A stretch of DNA of 64,000 nt from positions 13,448 to 77,447 of the forward strand of contig NZ_JBLXCD010000010.1 of assembly GCF_048265165.1 (NCBI RefSeq). The letters are read 5' to 3'. The position numbers and the translations under genes were made by a program. The notes beneath the pieces are model-generated. The model did no database searches. It was not told the DNA's origin and saw nothing but the letters and a program-made list of their open reading frames with translations. The stretch comes from Oceanospirillum sp048265165 (GTDB taxonomy: Bacteria; Pseudomonadota; Gammaproteobacteria; Pseudomonadales; Halomonadaceae). The number at the start of each line of letters is the position of its first letter. The first letter of the stretch is position 1. Below are positions 1-8,992 of the stretch, piece by piece.

Positions 1-43
1 CCATATTCACAAAGGTAGCCGCCGGAGGGTAAAAACCCCACAA

Positions 44-210
44 CAAACCGAATAATACTTCTAATAATTTTATGAAACAAGCTTGGTTTACAGGGGGTTA
101 AAAGAAAAAAATAACCGATTTTTGATATTTTATAAGAAATTCCCTATTGCTTTAGTATTTCTTTTGACCTAGCCTTGAAACCGAAACATAATTCGGTTTA
201 TCGGTTTGTA
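44..210 (+). promoter_or_regulatory. Promoter with operator cluster ahead of the first puuA
   Basis: A sigma-70-like promoter is visible: TTGACC at 164-169 and CATAAT at 187-192, with a 17-nt spacer. An 8-bp inverted repeat, AAACCGAA (178-185) and TTCGGTTT (192-199), brackets the -10 box. Further copies of the same ACCGA core lie at 45-53, at 113-120 and, reversed, at 201-208. A repressor bound here would block RNA polymerase. The regulator is unknown, and the motif differs from the TGTGATCACA sites elsewhere. Transcription from this promoter would give a leader of about 200 nt before the ATG at 402. Confidence 0.55.
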
Positions 211-401
211 TTCAACAATAAACCACACGACAACAGGTCCTGCTTCTGTAACAAAAGATCAGAACCACAAACCGGTAATCACGATCAACCCAGACAGCTG
301 GTCAATAAAAGCTGCAGACAATGCCGTAATCCTCGGTTATAAGACGCCGACAAATCAAAAAGCGTGTCTGCTACTGATACTAAATGATGTGAAGGTGAGT
401 T

Positions 402-1748
402 ATGGAAGCCGTAGCCAGGTTTCTCAAAGAGAACGCAATCTCAGAAGTTGAATCCACCCTGCCGGATATGACCGGTAATGCCCGTGGGAAATTTTATCCA
501 CCTAAGAAATTCCTTGATGAAAAAGGTGGCCGTATTCCGGAGACCTTACTGGTACAGACGGTTACCGGGGATTGGGCAGCCAACCACTTTGATATTGTCG
601 ACGCCGCCGACAAGGATATGATTCTGCAGCCGGACTCGGACACTTTGCGGATTGTGCCCTGGGCCAACGAGCCAACGGCACAGGTGATCAACGATTGCTA
701 CACCACCGATGGCCAGCTTCACCCTCTTTCCAGCCGCTCTATTTTACGCAACGTGCTTAAGTTGTTTGAAAAAGAGGGACTAAAACCGGTGATCGCACCA
801 GAAGTTGAATTCTATCTGGTGCAGAAAAACATCGATCCTGACTACGACCTAAAGCCTGCCATTGGCCGCTCTGGTCGACGGGAAACAGCCCGTCAGTCCT
901 ACAGCATCGATGCGGTTAACGAATTTGATCCCTTGGTGGATACACTTTATGACTACTGTGAAGCGCAGGGTCTGGATGTCGATACCCTGATCCATGAAAC
1001 CGGCGCAGCTCAGATGGAGATTAACTTCCTGCATGGTGACCCGCTGAAACTGGCAGATCAGGTCTTTATCTTTAAGCGCACCTTGCGTGAAGCTGCCATG
1101 AAACATGGTGCCTACGCTACCTTTATGGCTAAGCCGATGGAGGAAGAGCCCGGCAGCTCCATGCATATTCACCAAAGCTTGATCGACATTAAAACTGGTG
1201 AAAATATCTTTGCCGGTAAAGATGGTGAGAAGTTCAGCCAGGAGTTTTATCACTACGTTGGCGGACTGCAGAAATATACGCCCAGTGCGATCAGCTTTTA
1301 TGCGCCTAATGTAAACTCCTATCGCCGCTTTACTCCGGATATGTCTGCCCCCGTCAACACTAAATGGGGCGTCGACAACCGCACAACAGGTCTACGGGCC
1401 CCGGAAGCACCGCCTGTCGCAACCCGTATCGAAAACCGCTTCCCCGGTGCTGACTGCAACCCTTACCTTGCTATTGCCGCAAGCCTTGCCTGTGGTTATC
1501 TGGGTCTGAAAGGTAAGATTCAACCGTCCAAGCCCACCACAGACGCTGCCGCAGAAGAAGGTGATCAGGTTGAGGTTGCCCGAACACTGGAAGAAGGCCT
1601 GCGCCTGCTGGAAGATTGCCCGGAACTGAAAGAGATCTTCGGTAACCAGTTTGTGGATGCCTATATAGGCGTTAAACGTGCAGAGTTTGAAACCTTTAAC
1701 AAGGTGATCAGCTCCTGGGAGCGGGAATATCTGCTACTGACGGTTTAG
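402..1748 (+). CDS. puuA: Glutamine synthetase family protein, PuuA-like gamma-glutamylputrescine synthetase (copy 1)
   Basis: This 448-residue protein has the length and layout of PuuA/SpuI-type ligases, which join glutamate to putrescine using ATP as the first step of the glutamylated putrescine pathway. Visible family marks include the DMTGNARGK stretch near the N-terminus (beta-grasp domain), the catalytic-domain segment PEVEFYL, FMAKP followed by a GSSMHIHQS metal-binding stretch, and the ENRFPGADCNPYLA C-terminal motif. The ATG at 402 follows AAGGTGAG at good spacing, and an in-frame stop lies directly upstream, so the start is secure. A paralogue sits at 12474-13847 next to the transporter. 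A terminator follows at 1810 and a potF gene comes next. Substrate specificity for putrescine rather than another amine is inferred from the polyamine context. Confidence 0.85.
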   Translation: MEAVARFLKENAISEVESTLPDMTGNARGKFYPPKKFLDEKGGRIPETLLVQTVTGDWAANHFDIVDAADKDMILQPDSDTLRIVPWANEPTAQVINDCYTTDGQLHPLSSRSILRNVLKLFEKEGLKPVIAPEVEFYLVQKNIDPDYDLKPAIGRSGRRETARQSYSIDAVNEFDPLVDTLYDYCEAQGLDVDTLIHETGAAQMEINFLHGDPLKLADQVFIFKRTLREAAMKHGAYATFMAKPMEEEPGSSMHIHQSLIDIKTGENIFAGKDGEKFSQEFYHYVGGLQKYTPSAISFYAPNVNSYRRFTPDMSAPVNTKWGVDNRTTGLRAPEAPPVATRIENRFPGADCNPYLAIAASLACGYLGLKGKIQPSKPTTDAAAEEGDQVEVARTLEEGLRLLEDCPELKEIFGNQFVDAYIGVKRAEFETFNKVISSWEREYLLLTV

Positions 1749-1809
1749 TACTTTTTCCATATAACTTTTTCCACAAAATTTTCTACAGAAAAACGTGCTG
1801 AAAAAGTCA

Positions 1810-1846
1810 CCGGTGCTGCAGGTAAAGCCCTGAGCACCGGCTTTTT
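1810..1846 (+). terminator. Rho-independent terminator after puuA copy 1
   Basis: CCGGTGCT (1810-1817) pairs with AGCACCGG (1833-1840), with an inner CAGG/CCTG stem, and is followed by CTTTTTC. It separates puuA copy 1 from the following potF. Confidence 0.75.
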
Positions 1847-1867
1847 CAACACCCGATCAATAAAAAC

Positions 1868-1882
1868 AAATGATCACAGGCA
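1868..1882. promoter_or_regulatory. Weak TGATCACA operator-like site before potF copy 1
   Basis: TGATCACA at 1871-1878 lies between the puuA terminator and potF (2057). It matches one side of the palindrome found repeatedly around gntR, spuC and puuB. A single partial match could occur by chance, so membership in that regulon is tentative. Confidence 0.3.
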
Positions 1883-2056
1883 TTAAGTCTTTTCAGAGCC
1901 GGAAAAAACTGAAAAAATCCGCCCTCTGACGGGCTTTATCCCGAGACCCTCTCTTCTTTAGGTCAAATGCGGCCCATGCGTTTATTTTCGCAGGGATAGA
2001 CCTCAGGAAGGAAACCCCCTAACGCTAAACATTAGAAAAACAGGAAAGGAAAGCTG

Positions 2057-3172
2057 ATGAAAAAAATGATAATGCCCCGTCTCAAGCTGACCCTCTCAGC
2101 ACTGACTCTGGCCTTCACCGCCGCTACGGCACAGGCAGAAGAAGTACTGAACTTCTACAATTGGTCGGACTATATCGCCGAAGAGACCATCGCCAAATTC
2201 GAAAAAGAAACCGGCATTAAGGTGAACTACGACGTTTACGACAGTAACGAAATTCTGGAAGCCAAACTACTGGCCGGTAACTCTGGCTACGACCTTGTGG
2301 TACCCAGCTCGCATTTCATGGAGCTGCAGATCAAGGCCGGTATTTTTATGAAGCTGAATAAAGATCAGCTGAGTAACCTGAAACACCTTGATCAGGATCT
2401 GATGGCCACCCTGAGCAAAAAAGACCCCGAAAACCAGTATGGTGTCCCTTATCTTTGGGGTACAACCGGCATAGGTTACAACCCGGAAATGGTCAAAAAA
2501 GTTCTGGGTGAAGACGCACCGGTTGATAGCTGGGACCTGGTCTTTAAGCCTGAGAACATCAAAAAACTACAGGAATGTGGCGTTACCTTCCTGGATTCAG
2601 CGGATGAAATGATCCCGTTCGCCCTGAACTACTTAGGGGAAGAGCCGACCAGCAATAAGCGCTCTGACTATAAGATGAATGCTCCGGCCGCGAAGTTGCT
2701 GACCTCTGTTCGCCCATACGTGAAACAGTTCACCTCATCGCAGTATGTTAACGATCTGGCAAATGGCGACAGCTGTGTTGCCGTAGGTTACTCCGGTGAT
2801 GTCTTCCAGGCTGCAGCCCGTGCTGAAGAAGCCGGTAACGGCGTGGAAGTGATGTACACCATCCCGAAAGAAGGCACCGAGATCTGGTTTGATATGCTGC
2901 TGATCCCGGCTGATGCCAAGAATGCAGAAAACGCGCACAAATTTATTAACTTCCTGCTGCGCCCTGAGATTATCGCCGAGATCACGGACTATGTCTGGTA
3001 CGCCAACCCGAATAAAGACGCCACCAAACTGGTCGATACTGAAATTGTCAGCGACGGTGCTATCTATCCGGATGATGCCACCAAAGCCAAGCTCTATATG
3101 ACGGACAAACCGTCAATGTCTGTGCTGAAAGTGCGTAACCGCCTGTGGAGTGATATCAAAACAGGTCGCTGA
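2057..3172 (+). CDS. potF: PotF-like periplasmic putrescine/spermidine-binding protein (copy 1)
   Basis: The 371-residue precursor has a Sec signal peptide (basic MKKMIMPRLK, hydrophobic core, TAQA cleavage site near residue 27). It continues with the family hallmark LNFYNWSDYI and then KFEKETGIKVNYDVYDSNE. This is the PotD/PotF group that delivers putrescine or spermidine to the PotGHI-type permease. An AAAGGAAAGCTG ribosome site precedes the ATG. It has its own terminator downstream (3208-3250) and no permease beside it. It closely resembles the second binding protein at 11185-12276, so both may feed the single PotGHI transporter with different affinities; that division of labour is inferred. 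Confidence 0.88.
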   Translation: MKKMIMPRLKLTLSALTLAFTAATAQAEEVLNFYNWSDYIAEETIAKFEKETGIKVNYDVYDSNEILEAKLLAGNSGYDLVVPSSHFMELQIKAGIFMKLNKDQLSNLKHLDQDLMATLSKKDPENQYGVPYLWGTTGIGYNPEMVKKVLGEDAPVDSWDLVFKPENIKKLQECGVTFLDSADEMIPFALNYLGEEPTSNKRSDYKMNAPAAKLLTSVRPYVKQFTSSQYVNDLANGDSCVAVGYSGDVFQAAARAEEAGNGVEVMYTIPKEGTEIWFDMLLIPADAKNAENAHKFINFLLRPEIIAEITDYVWYANPNKDATKLVDTEIVSDGAIYPDDATKAKLYMTDKPSMSVLKVRNRLWSDIKTGR

Positions 3173-3207
3173 TCAGGCACTGACCTGCAGGCTCTCTCAA
3201 TAACGCA

Positions 3208-3250
3208 AAAAAAAGCCCTTGTTTACCCTACGGAAGCAAGGGCTTTTTTG
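3208..3250 (+). terminator. Rho-independent terminator after potF copy 1
   Basis: A strong hairpin AAAAGCCCTTG / CAAGGGCTTTT, with a T-run on the plus strand and an A-run on the left side, closes the potF unit. It could also work in reverse. Confidence 0.9.
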
Positions 3251-3449
3251 TCTCCTAGCCATTAAACCTGTTCTGGTTGCACTTCCCTACAGAGCTTTTA
3301 CAAAAGGCTAACACGGGCATATTTGCACTATGCTTAAATGAAAGCCTTCAAAAGCCAATAATATGAACCGTACCACAGCTAATGAAGCTACAGCACCGGC
3401 AGAATGCCGCCCTGCACGGATCTGAAAGGGAAAGTACAACGAGGCCCCC

Positions 3450-4175
3450 ATGAGTACACTGTTTTCTTTGATACGCACTCTGTTGCTGATCGCTCTGCTG
3501 ACAACCGGCATGGTCATGCTCGCAAACAGCGCAAATGCAGCCGTGATGAGTGCAACCCAGTTTTATGCACAAAGTGCTGAGACTCTGGTTGAAGAAACCA
3601 GACGGCTGGAAGAGCAAACAACCAAGGCGCTTCAACTGCATCAGCAGCTGTTAAAAAACCAGGTCAGCACCCGAGAAGCCTTTCATCATCATCTGTACAA
3701 ACTGACAACGGCAGAACAAACCACAGATGAGATCCTTAATCCGGCCCGTTTTCGAATTGGTATTCCATCCAAGCATGGCCTCAAACCGGAACAGTACCCT
3801 GCCATGCAGATCTCCCTGACAAAAGATAACCCCCTGAGCACTCGCTCAGCAGATATTCGGGATCTTGTCCAGGAAGAGAGCCGCCGCTATGAAGAGGTAC
3901 TCCAGGATAACGAAACGGCGTTCACTGAGGTTCAGAAATCCCTAGGCTATCTGAGCGAACTGCATCGACAGCTCCTAGCCAGTCGCACAGGTGATGAAGC
4001 TAAACGCAAGTACGAGCAGCTCCTGCGCCGCCTATCAACGGCCAAGCAGCAGTATTATCGTGCCCTAGATGAATTCTGTATCGCTGCGGCGCAGGCTGAG
4101 TACAAAGGCCTTACGGGTAAACGCCTGGTTCCCGGCAGTTCACCGTTTCAGCTGTATCAGAGCAAGCTGGACTAA
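3450..4175 (+). CDS. Hypothetical secreted protein with coiled-coil character
   Basis: I do not recognise a family. The 241-residue product starts with a clear signal peptide (hydrophobic residues about 7-26, likely cleavage after ANSANA). The mature part is strongly helical, with Glu/Gln/Leu-rich heptad-like stretches (ETLVEETRRLEEQ, LLRRLSTAKQQ), consistent with a periplasmic or surface-exposed coiled-coil protein. The ATG follows ACGAGG at about 7 nt. It stands alone between the potF terminator and a bidirectional terminator at 4190-4220, so it has its own promoter. Its position inside the polyamine block may be coincidental. Confidence 0.7.
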   Translation: MSTLFSLIRTLLLIALLTTGMVMLANSANAAVMSATQFYAQSAETLVEETRRLEEQTTKALQLHQQLLKNQVSTREAFHHHLYKLTTAEQTTDEILNPARFRIGIPSKHGLKPEQYPAMQISLTKDNPLSTRSADIRDLVQEESRRYEEVLQDNETAFTEVQKSLGYLSELHRQLLASRTGDEAKRKYEQLLRRLSTAKQQYYRALDEFCIAAAQAEYKGLTGKRLVPGSSPFQLYQSKLD

Positions 4176-4189
4176 CCCAGTTTTCAGCT

Positions 4190-4220
4190 AAAAAGCCTGA
4201 GAGAGAAATCTCAGGCTTTT
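4190..4220. terminator. Bidirectional terminator between convergent genes
   Basis: AAAAGCCTGAGA and TCTCAGGCTTTT form a perfect 12-bp stem with a 6-nt loop, with A-runs and T-runs on either side. It serves the hypothetical gene on the plus strand and the amidotransferase on the minus strand. Confidence 0.85.
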
Positions 4221-4252
4221 ATGGCGACTGCAAAATAGCATCTCGTAAAGAT

Positions 4253-4993
4253 TTACTTCTCTGCTACTCCCTGCTGAATAAAGCGAGCGATCCACTGCCC
4301 TACCTTCCGGTCATCCAGCGCATCTTCGGCCAGACCTTCAAGTGCCGGTTGTAATTCTTCATCCGGGAACGCCACGCCCAGATCAGCAGTCAGCAGATCC
4401 TGCTCATACTGACGGTAAAACTCTGGATGCCCCTGAAACGTCAGGATATGATCGCCCCAGACAAGACCTGCGTTAGCGCAGCGGGGCGCACTGGCAAAAA
4501 CCCGGGCTCCTTGCGGTACAGTCAGTACCTGATCCTGATGAATCGCACTGATGGCAAATTGCGTAACCGGTTCACTCACTCCATCATTACCAAAGCAAGG
4601 CAGTTGTTCGCTGACCTGGTACGCCTTGATACCCAGATTCCAGCCTCCACTAAATTTCTCAACCTGCGCTCCCAGAGCTTCTGCAATAATCTGGTGTCCA
4701 AAGCAGATGCCTACCAGAGGGCTATGCTGTTCATGCAGGGTACGTATTAAGGTCTTTAATGACGCCATCCATGGCAGATCATCGTAAACACCATGGGCGG
4801 AGCCGGTAATCAACCAAGCCTGACACTCATCCAGGCTAGCCGGAAATTCACCATCAATCACTGAGTAATGGCGGTATTCAAACGCCACATCTGAGCCGTT
4901 TAGCAAACGCTCAAACAGATCAGCGAAGTTGCCGTGCTGCTCCAACAGGGGCGCCGGGCCATTGTCCGTAATTAAAATACCCAATGTAATCAT
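4253..4993 (-). CDS. Class I glutamine amidotransferase-like hydrolase (copy 1), possible gamma-glutamyl-GABA hydrolase
   Basis: A single GATase1 domain of 246 residues with the nucleophile elbow GICFGHQ and the downstream FQGHPEF segment that supplies the catalytic His and Glu. It has no synthetase domain, so it is a stand-alone gamma-glutamyl hydrolase. In the glutamylated putrescine pathway the last step is hydrolysis of gamma-glutamyl-GABA by PuuD, also a GATase1-fold enzyme. Residence here with puuA, puuB and puuC homologues suggests the same job, but the sequence belongs to the YfeJ/GuaA-like branch and that role is inferred. AAGGAA precedes the ATG. It lies 26 bp after the MCP gene, probably co-transcribed, and is paralogous to 7307-8035. 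Confidence 0.75.
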   Translation of the reverse strand: MITLGILITDNGPAPLLEQHGNFADLFERLLNGSDVAFEYRHYSVIDGEFPASLDECQAWLITGSAHGVYDDLPWMASLKTLIRTLHEQHSPLVGICFGHQIIAEALGAQVEKFSGGWNLGIKAYQVSEQLPCFGNDGVSEPVTQFAISAIHQDQVLTVPQGARVFASAPRCANAGLVWGDHILTFQGHPEFYRQYEQDLLTADLGVAFPDEELQPALEGLAEDALDDRKVGQWIARFIQQGVAEK

Positions 4994-5019
4994 AGGGCGT
5001 TCCTTATATTGAATTAAGT

Positions 5020-7062
5020 TCAGACCTTAAAACGAGCCGTCAGACCGGACAGGTCATCAGAGAGCGTAAGCAGTCGCTCACTTTGATGCGATGAGCGTTC
5101 GGCACCCTCTGTGGTTTGGGTCGTGATGGTATGAATCTCAGTCAGGCTATGGCTGATATCCGCAACAGTCACACTCTGCTGATCAGTAGCAGTGGCGACC
5201 TGGGCATTCATCTGGCTCATGGACTGGACGGTATCACTCACCTGGTGTAGCGCCTCAAGGCTGATGTTAAGCTGCTCGCTGTATTCCGTAGCCTCTTCAC
5301 TACAGCCGGACAGCGTTACAGCAGCCTGTTGAGCACCGTTCTGCAGATGCAGAATAATATCCTCGATCTCACCGACAGACTGTTGGGTGCGGGATGCCAG
5401 AGAGCGAACCTCGTCAGCTACAACAGCAAAACCTCGTCCCGCCTCTCCGGCGCGGGCGGCTTCAATGGCAGCATTTAACGCTAAAAGATTGGTCTGCTCC
5501 GCCACAGAACGAATCACATCCACCACATCACCGATACCATCACTGCGCTCTTTCAGATCTGTCACCTGCTGCATCGAAACCTGAACCTGAGCTGCAAGGT
5601 GAGCAATAGCCTTCCGACTCTGCTCCAAATCCTGATGGCTGCTCCGCAAGACCTCACCCGCCTGCTGAGCACTCATCCGGGTCTGCTCAGCATGTTCGGC
5701 CACCTCAAAAGCACTGGCTTCCATCTCGCTGGCTGTCGCCGCCAGTCGGTTAGTTTGTGTGCTTTGCTGCTCAGCACCGGTAAGCGTCTGATCACCAATT
5801 GTCCGACTGATTTGCGCCGCCTCATGCACCGCCTGAACCGTATGGCTGATCTGGTCCACCAGATCGTGCAGATGCTGAGCCAGTGTATTGGTGCTGACCG
5901 CAACCTGAGTGATCTCATCATTGCCCTCTACAGGCACACGGGTGGTCAGGTCACCTTCGGCAATACGGCCAATTGCCCCAACCAGTCTTGCCAGTGCTTT
6001 CTGCAGATAACGGATAAGACGAGCACCAAGGAACAGAGACAGAAGCATGGCCGCCAGAGCACCCAGTACAATAATATTCTTACCCTGAGAGAGGGTATCC
6101 AGCGTATTGGCTGTGGCGCTATTGGCCTGATCCTGGGCCGACTGAATAAAGACCGAAATCTGCTGCTCGCTCTGTGCCACAAGCTGCTCAATTCTGAGCA
6201 TTAGCTGCTCTGATTGCTGCATCGCTTCAAGCGATGCCAGATGCTGCGGCAACGTCAGCTGAGGGTCAACCAGCTGCGCTTTATAGGGCAGCCAGGATTC
6301 GTTAAGAAGATCGGCTACTTCCTGATCCAGTGCCGGAGCCTTCGCAATGGCTTTTTCGATAAACACCAGCTTATTCTGTATCTCATCGGCCGCCTTGCGA
6401 GCTTCATCATAACGCTTTGTTTGTAAAAGCTGACGAATACCCGTATTCATAAAAGCGATATCGTCACGAATCGGCTTTAGTAGGGAGAGATATTCATACC
6501 GGAACTCTTCAAATAGCAGGTCTTCAAGTGTGTAACCCATTTCTGATGTCAGGTACTTAAAGTCTTTTGCCTGATCAGCAACAATCTGTTGCCCCTGCTG
6601 GTAAACCATCTGCGCCTGTATCATCTGTCTGGCCAGGGTGAAAATCTGTGCACTAAGCTGCTCAGCCTCGCTAACCCCCTTCACCCCCAGAGCCTTAAGT
6701 TGAGCAAAGTCCTGCTCAAATGCCTGCCCCAGCCCCTGCAGACGGCCTTCAATGGCCCCACGGTCAGTCTGATGACCTGTTATAAGCTGTAGCAACAGGT
6801 ACTTGGTTTCCGCCAGGTTACCCCTGAGATTACCACTGAGATAGACCCTTGGTGACGCTTTATTGACCACCACCCCAACATCACGCCCGACAGAATTAAA
6901 GCTGTAATACGCGCTGGCAGAGGTCAACATAAAGAGCAACAAAATCAGTCCCAGTGTTAGCGTAATACGCAGACTGACTGAAAGTGACGCAAAGCGGGAC
7001 AAGCCTTTGTTTTCTGTAACAGAAGATGTCGGTGCTGATGCTATAGAAGCAGTAACTGGCAT
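5020..7062 (-). CDS. Methyl-accepting chemotaxis protein with large helical periplasmic domain
   Basis: This is a transmembrane chemoreceptor of about 680 residues. The first membrane helix is near residues 34-55, followed by an all-helical periplasmic sensor of about 275 residues, a second helix near 331-350, a HAMP domain (about 350-403), and an MCP signalling domain whose conserved tip is EQTNLLALNAAIEAARAGE (about 524-542). The sensor size fits the helical bimodular class that binds small organic ligands. It lies inside the polyamine operon between the two amidotransferase genes, so polyamines or related amines are plausible attractants (inferred). Two start codons are possible. The ATG at 7062 has an AAAGG site 9 nt upstream, better than the one at 7068, where spacing is only about 3 nt. 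Confidence 0.9.
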   Translation of the reverse strand: MPVTASIASAPTSSVTENKGLSRFASLSVSLRITLTLGLILLLFMLTSASAYYSFNSVGRDVGVVVNKASPRVYLSGNLRGNLAETKYLLLQLITGHQTDRGAIEGRLQGLGQAFEQDFAQLKALGVKGVSEAEQLSAQIFTLARQMIQAQMVYQQGQQIVADQAKDFKYLTSEMGYTLEDLLFEEFRYEYLSLLKPIRDDIAFMNTGIRQLLQTKRYDEARKAADEIQNKLVFIEKAIAKAPALDQEVADLLNESWLPYKAQLVDPQLTLPQHLASLEAMQQSEQLMLRIEQLVAQSEQQISVFIQSAQDQANSATANTLDTLSQGKNIIVLGALAAMLLSLFLGARLIRYLQKALARLVGAIGRIAEGDLTTRVPVEGNDEITQVAVSTNTLAQHLHDLVDQISHTVQAVHEAAQISRTIGDQTLTGAEQQSTQTNRLAATASEMEASAFEVAEHAEQTRMSAQQAGEVLRSSHQDLEQSRKAIAHLAAQVQVSMQQVTDLKERSDGIGDVVDVIRSVAEQTNLLALNAAIEAARAGEAGRGFAVVADEVRSLASRTQQSVGEIEDIILHLQNGAQQAAVTLSGCSEEATEYSEQLNISLEALHQVSDTVQSMSQMNAQVATATDQQSVTVADISHSLTEIHTITTQTTEGAERSSHQSERLLTLSDDLSGLTARFKV

Positions 7063-7306
7063 AATCATTTACCTTTACAGCAAAGCTGCTGCCCTTACAG
7101 GGTGATGACAAAAAGTCCGGTGCACAGTCAAAATTTGATTAAATACTCTAATTCCCGGCTAATGTCGGTTCAATTCTGTAACTGTCGATACATTTAGGGA
7201 AATTTGCGCTGAATACAGCTATGTTAAACAGAAATCGCATGGTTTTGAGTAATACAGCGACCACACCGGCAGGCTTTTTAAGCCAGCCGGTGAAGTGTCT
7301 GACCTA

Positions 7307-8035
7307 TCAGGCCTTCGGGGCACGCTGGGTCAGAAAATCTGCCATCCAGTGAGCCACCATTACAGAGTCGGTTTCGGCATCTTTATCGTTAACCATAGCC
7401 AGACCCAGTTCAGCTACCTCGTCGGGAATCACATCGCCTTTACGTAAAGCGATCAGTTTATTCTCGTAGCTGATACTAAACTCCGGGTGCGCCTGAAGTG
7501 TCATAATGCGATCATCATAGACAAGTCCTGCGTAGGTACAAAAATCAGAGGTTGCGAATACTTCAGCATTATCCGGCTTGGTCAGCACCTGATCCTGATG
7601 CATGGCACTGATGCAGAATGACGATGGTGCACCCTTCAGAAAATCAAAAGCAGGATTCACCTCATAACTATGTAGCCCTACCCCCCAGCCACCGGAATAT
7701 TTATCCACCTGACCGCCAAAGGCATCGGCTACAATCTGGTGACCAAAGCAGATTCCCACCAAAGGGCGCTCGGCCCGATGGATATCAAGAACCAGAGTCT
7801 TTAGTTGCTGCATCCAGGGCAGATTTTGATACACATTGAACTTAGAGCCGGTAATAATCCAGCCGTCACAGTCTGTAGCTCCGCCGGGAAATTGCCCATC
7901 ACGCACATCATAAACCTGATATTCAAAGGCGTGGCCGGACTGCTGAAACAGCTGCACAAACAGATCTGCGTAAGAGCCATACTCGTTAATTAATTCATCT
8001 GGCGTAATACCGGTCGCCAAAATACCAATTTTCAT
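7307..8035 (-). CDS. Class I glutamine amidotransferase-like hydrolase (copy 2), possible gamma-glutamyl-GABA hydrolase
   Basis: This 242-residue GATase1 protein is clearly related to the one at 4253-4993: similar N-terminus, GICFGHQ nucleophile elbow, SGGWGVG, SAMHQDQVL and LQAHPEFS around the catalytic His/Glu. It lies downstream of potI in the same direction with 138 bp between, where a small GC hairpin (CCGGC/GCCGG, 8114-8127) may tune expression. Together with the PuuA, PuuB and PuuC homologues, a role in removing glutamate from gamma-glutamyl-GABA is plausible. Two diverged copies may prefer different glutamylated polyamines. Function is inferred from fold and context only. An AGGT ribosome site precedes the ATG. 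Confidence 0.75.
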   Translation of the reverse strand: MKIGILATGITPDELINEYGSYADLFVQLFQQSGHAFEYQVYDVRDGQFPGGATDCDGWIITGSKFNVYQNLPWMQQLKTLVLDIHRAERPLVGICFGHQIVADAFGGQVDKYSGGWGVGLHSYEVNPAFDFLKGAPSSFCISAMHQDQVLTKPDNAEVFATSDFCTYAGLVYDDRIMTLQAHPEFSISYENKLIALRKGDVIPDEVAELGLAMVNDKDAETDSVMVAHWMADFLTQRAPKA

Positions 8036-8173
8036 CGTCTGTACCTGTTACCGTAATCGTTGCAGTGATTTAAGAAGTTTGAAAGATTTTCCTGATCTCA
8101 AAACCCCGGACTCCCGGCGAAAGCCGGAAGCCCTGATAGAAAAATAATGAAAATAAAACAAGGTCACCCGTGA

Positions 8174-8992
8174 TCAGTTATCCGGTTGAGCCAGCAGGCG
8201 AGCCTGACGGCGCATCTGATACATGGCCCCGATAACCCCCAGAGCAACCACCAGAATCATCAGTGTTGCCAGAGCATTAACTTCAGGTGTTACACCCAGT
8301 CGAACTTTGGAGAAGATCACCATTGGCAGAGTGCTGTTACCCGGCCCGGATACAAAACTGGCGATCACCAGATCATCCAGCGACAGGGTAAACGACAGCA
8401 ACCAACCGGAGATAATCGCCGGAGAGATCAGGGGCAGCGTCACCAGAAAGAACAGAGAGGAAGGTTTCGCCCCCAGATCCATCGCCGCTTCTTCCAGTGA
8501 CTCATCCATCGAAGAGAGGCGGGCCTGCACAATGACCGCCACATACGCCATGCAGAAGGTGGTGTGCGCAATGATGATGGTGCCTGTGCCACGACCCGCG
8601 GGCCAGCCAAAGGCGGCTTCCATCGCCACAAACAGCAGCAGCAAAGACAAACCTGTGATCACTTCAGGCATCACCAAAGGGGCTGATATCCAGCCGGACA
8701 GAATCATCTTGCCCCGGAACGGGCCAAAGCGACTCAGAACAAAACCTGCCATGGTGCCCAATACGACGGCCAGTGTGGCGGTGATAAACGCGATCTTAAA
8801 ACTCAGTAGCGCTGCATCGATAATCTGATCGTTGCGGAACAGCTCGGCATACCATTTCAGAGACCAGCCGCCCCAAACCGTTACCAGTTTGGAGGCATTA
8901 AAGCTGTAAATGATCAACGCGATAATCGGCGCGTAGAGAAAGAGAAAACCAAAGCCTGCGCTTATATTTAAAAATAGTGAACGGCGTTTCAT
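8174..8992 (-). CDS. potI: Polyamine ABC transporter permease PotI
   Basis: A 272-residue inner-membrane permease with about six membrane helices and the binding-protein-dependent transport signature EEAAMDLGAKPSSLFFLVTLPLISPAI (EAA loop), which docks on the ATPase. It forms the second half of the heterodimeric channel with PotH. Its start codon overlaps the potH stop (TAATG), a sign of translational coupling. The family imports putrescine or spermidine from the periplasm with PotF and PotG. The gene order potF-potG-potH-potI matches the E. coli operon. Confidence 0.93.
   Translation of the reverse strand: MKRRSLFLNISAGFGFLFLYAPIIALIIYSFNASKLVTVWGGWSLKWYAELFRNDQIIDAALLSFKIAFITATLAVVLGTMAGFVLSRFGPFRGKMILSGWISAPLVMPEVITGLSLLLLFVAMEAAFGWPAGRGTGTIIIAHTTFCMAYVAVIVQARLSSMDESLEEAAMDLGAKPSSLFFLVTLPLISPAIISGWLLSFTLSLDDLVIASFVSGPGNSTLPMVIFSKVRLGVTPEVNALATLMILVVALGVIGAMYQMRRQARLLAQPDN

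Noticed and set aside
206..451. Open frame of 81 codons ahead of the first puuA
   Set aside because: It starts with TTG without a ribosome site, overlaps the true puuA start in another frame and has no recognisable sequence pattern.
3361..3423. Short open frame of 20 codons ahead of the secreted protein
   Set aside because: No ribosome site and no repeat of any known leader-peptide pattern; too short to support.
5599..6204. Plus-strand open frame of 201 codons opposite the chemoreceptor
   Set aside because: Shadow frame; the MCP reading frame is complete and conserved.
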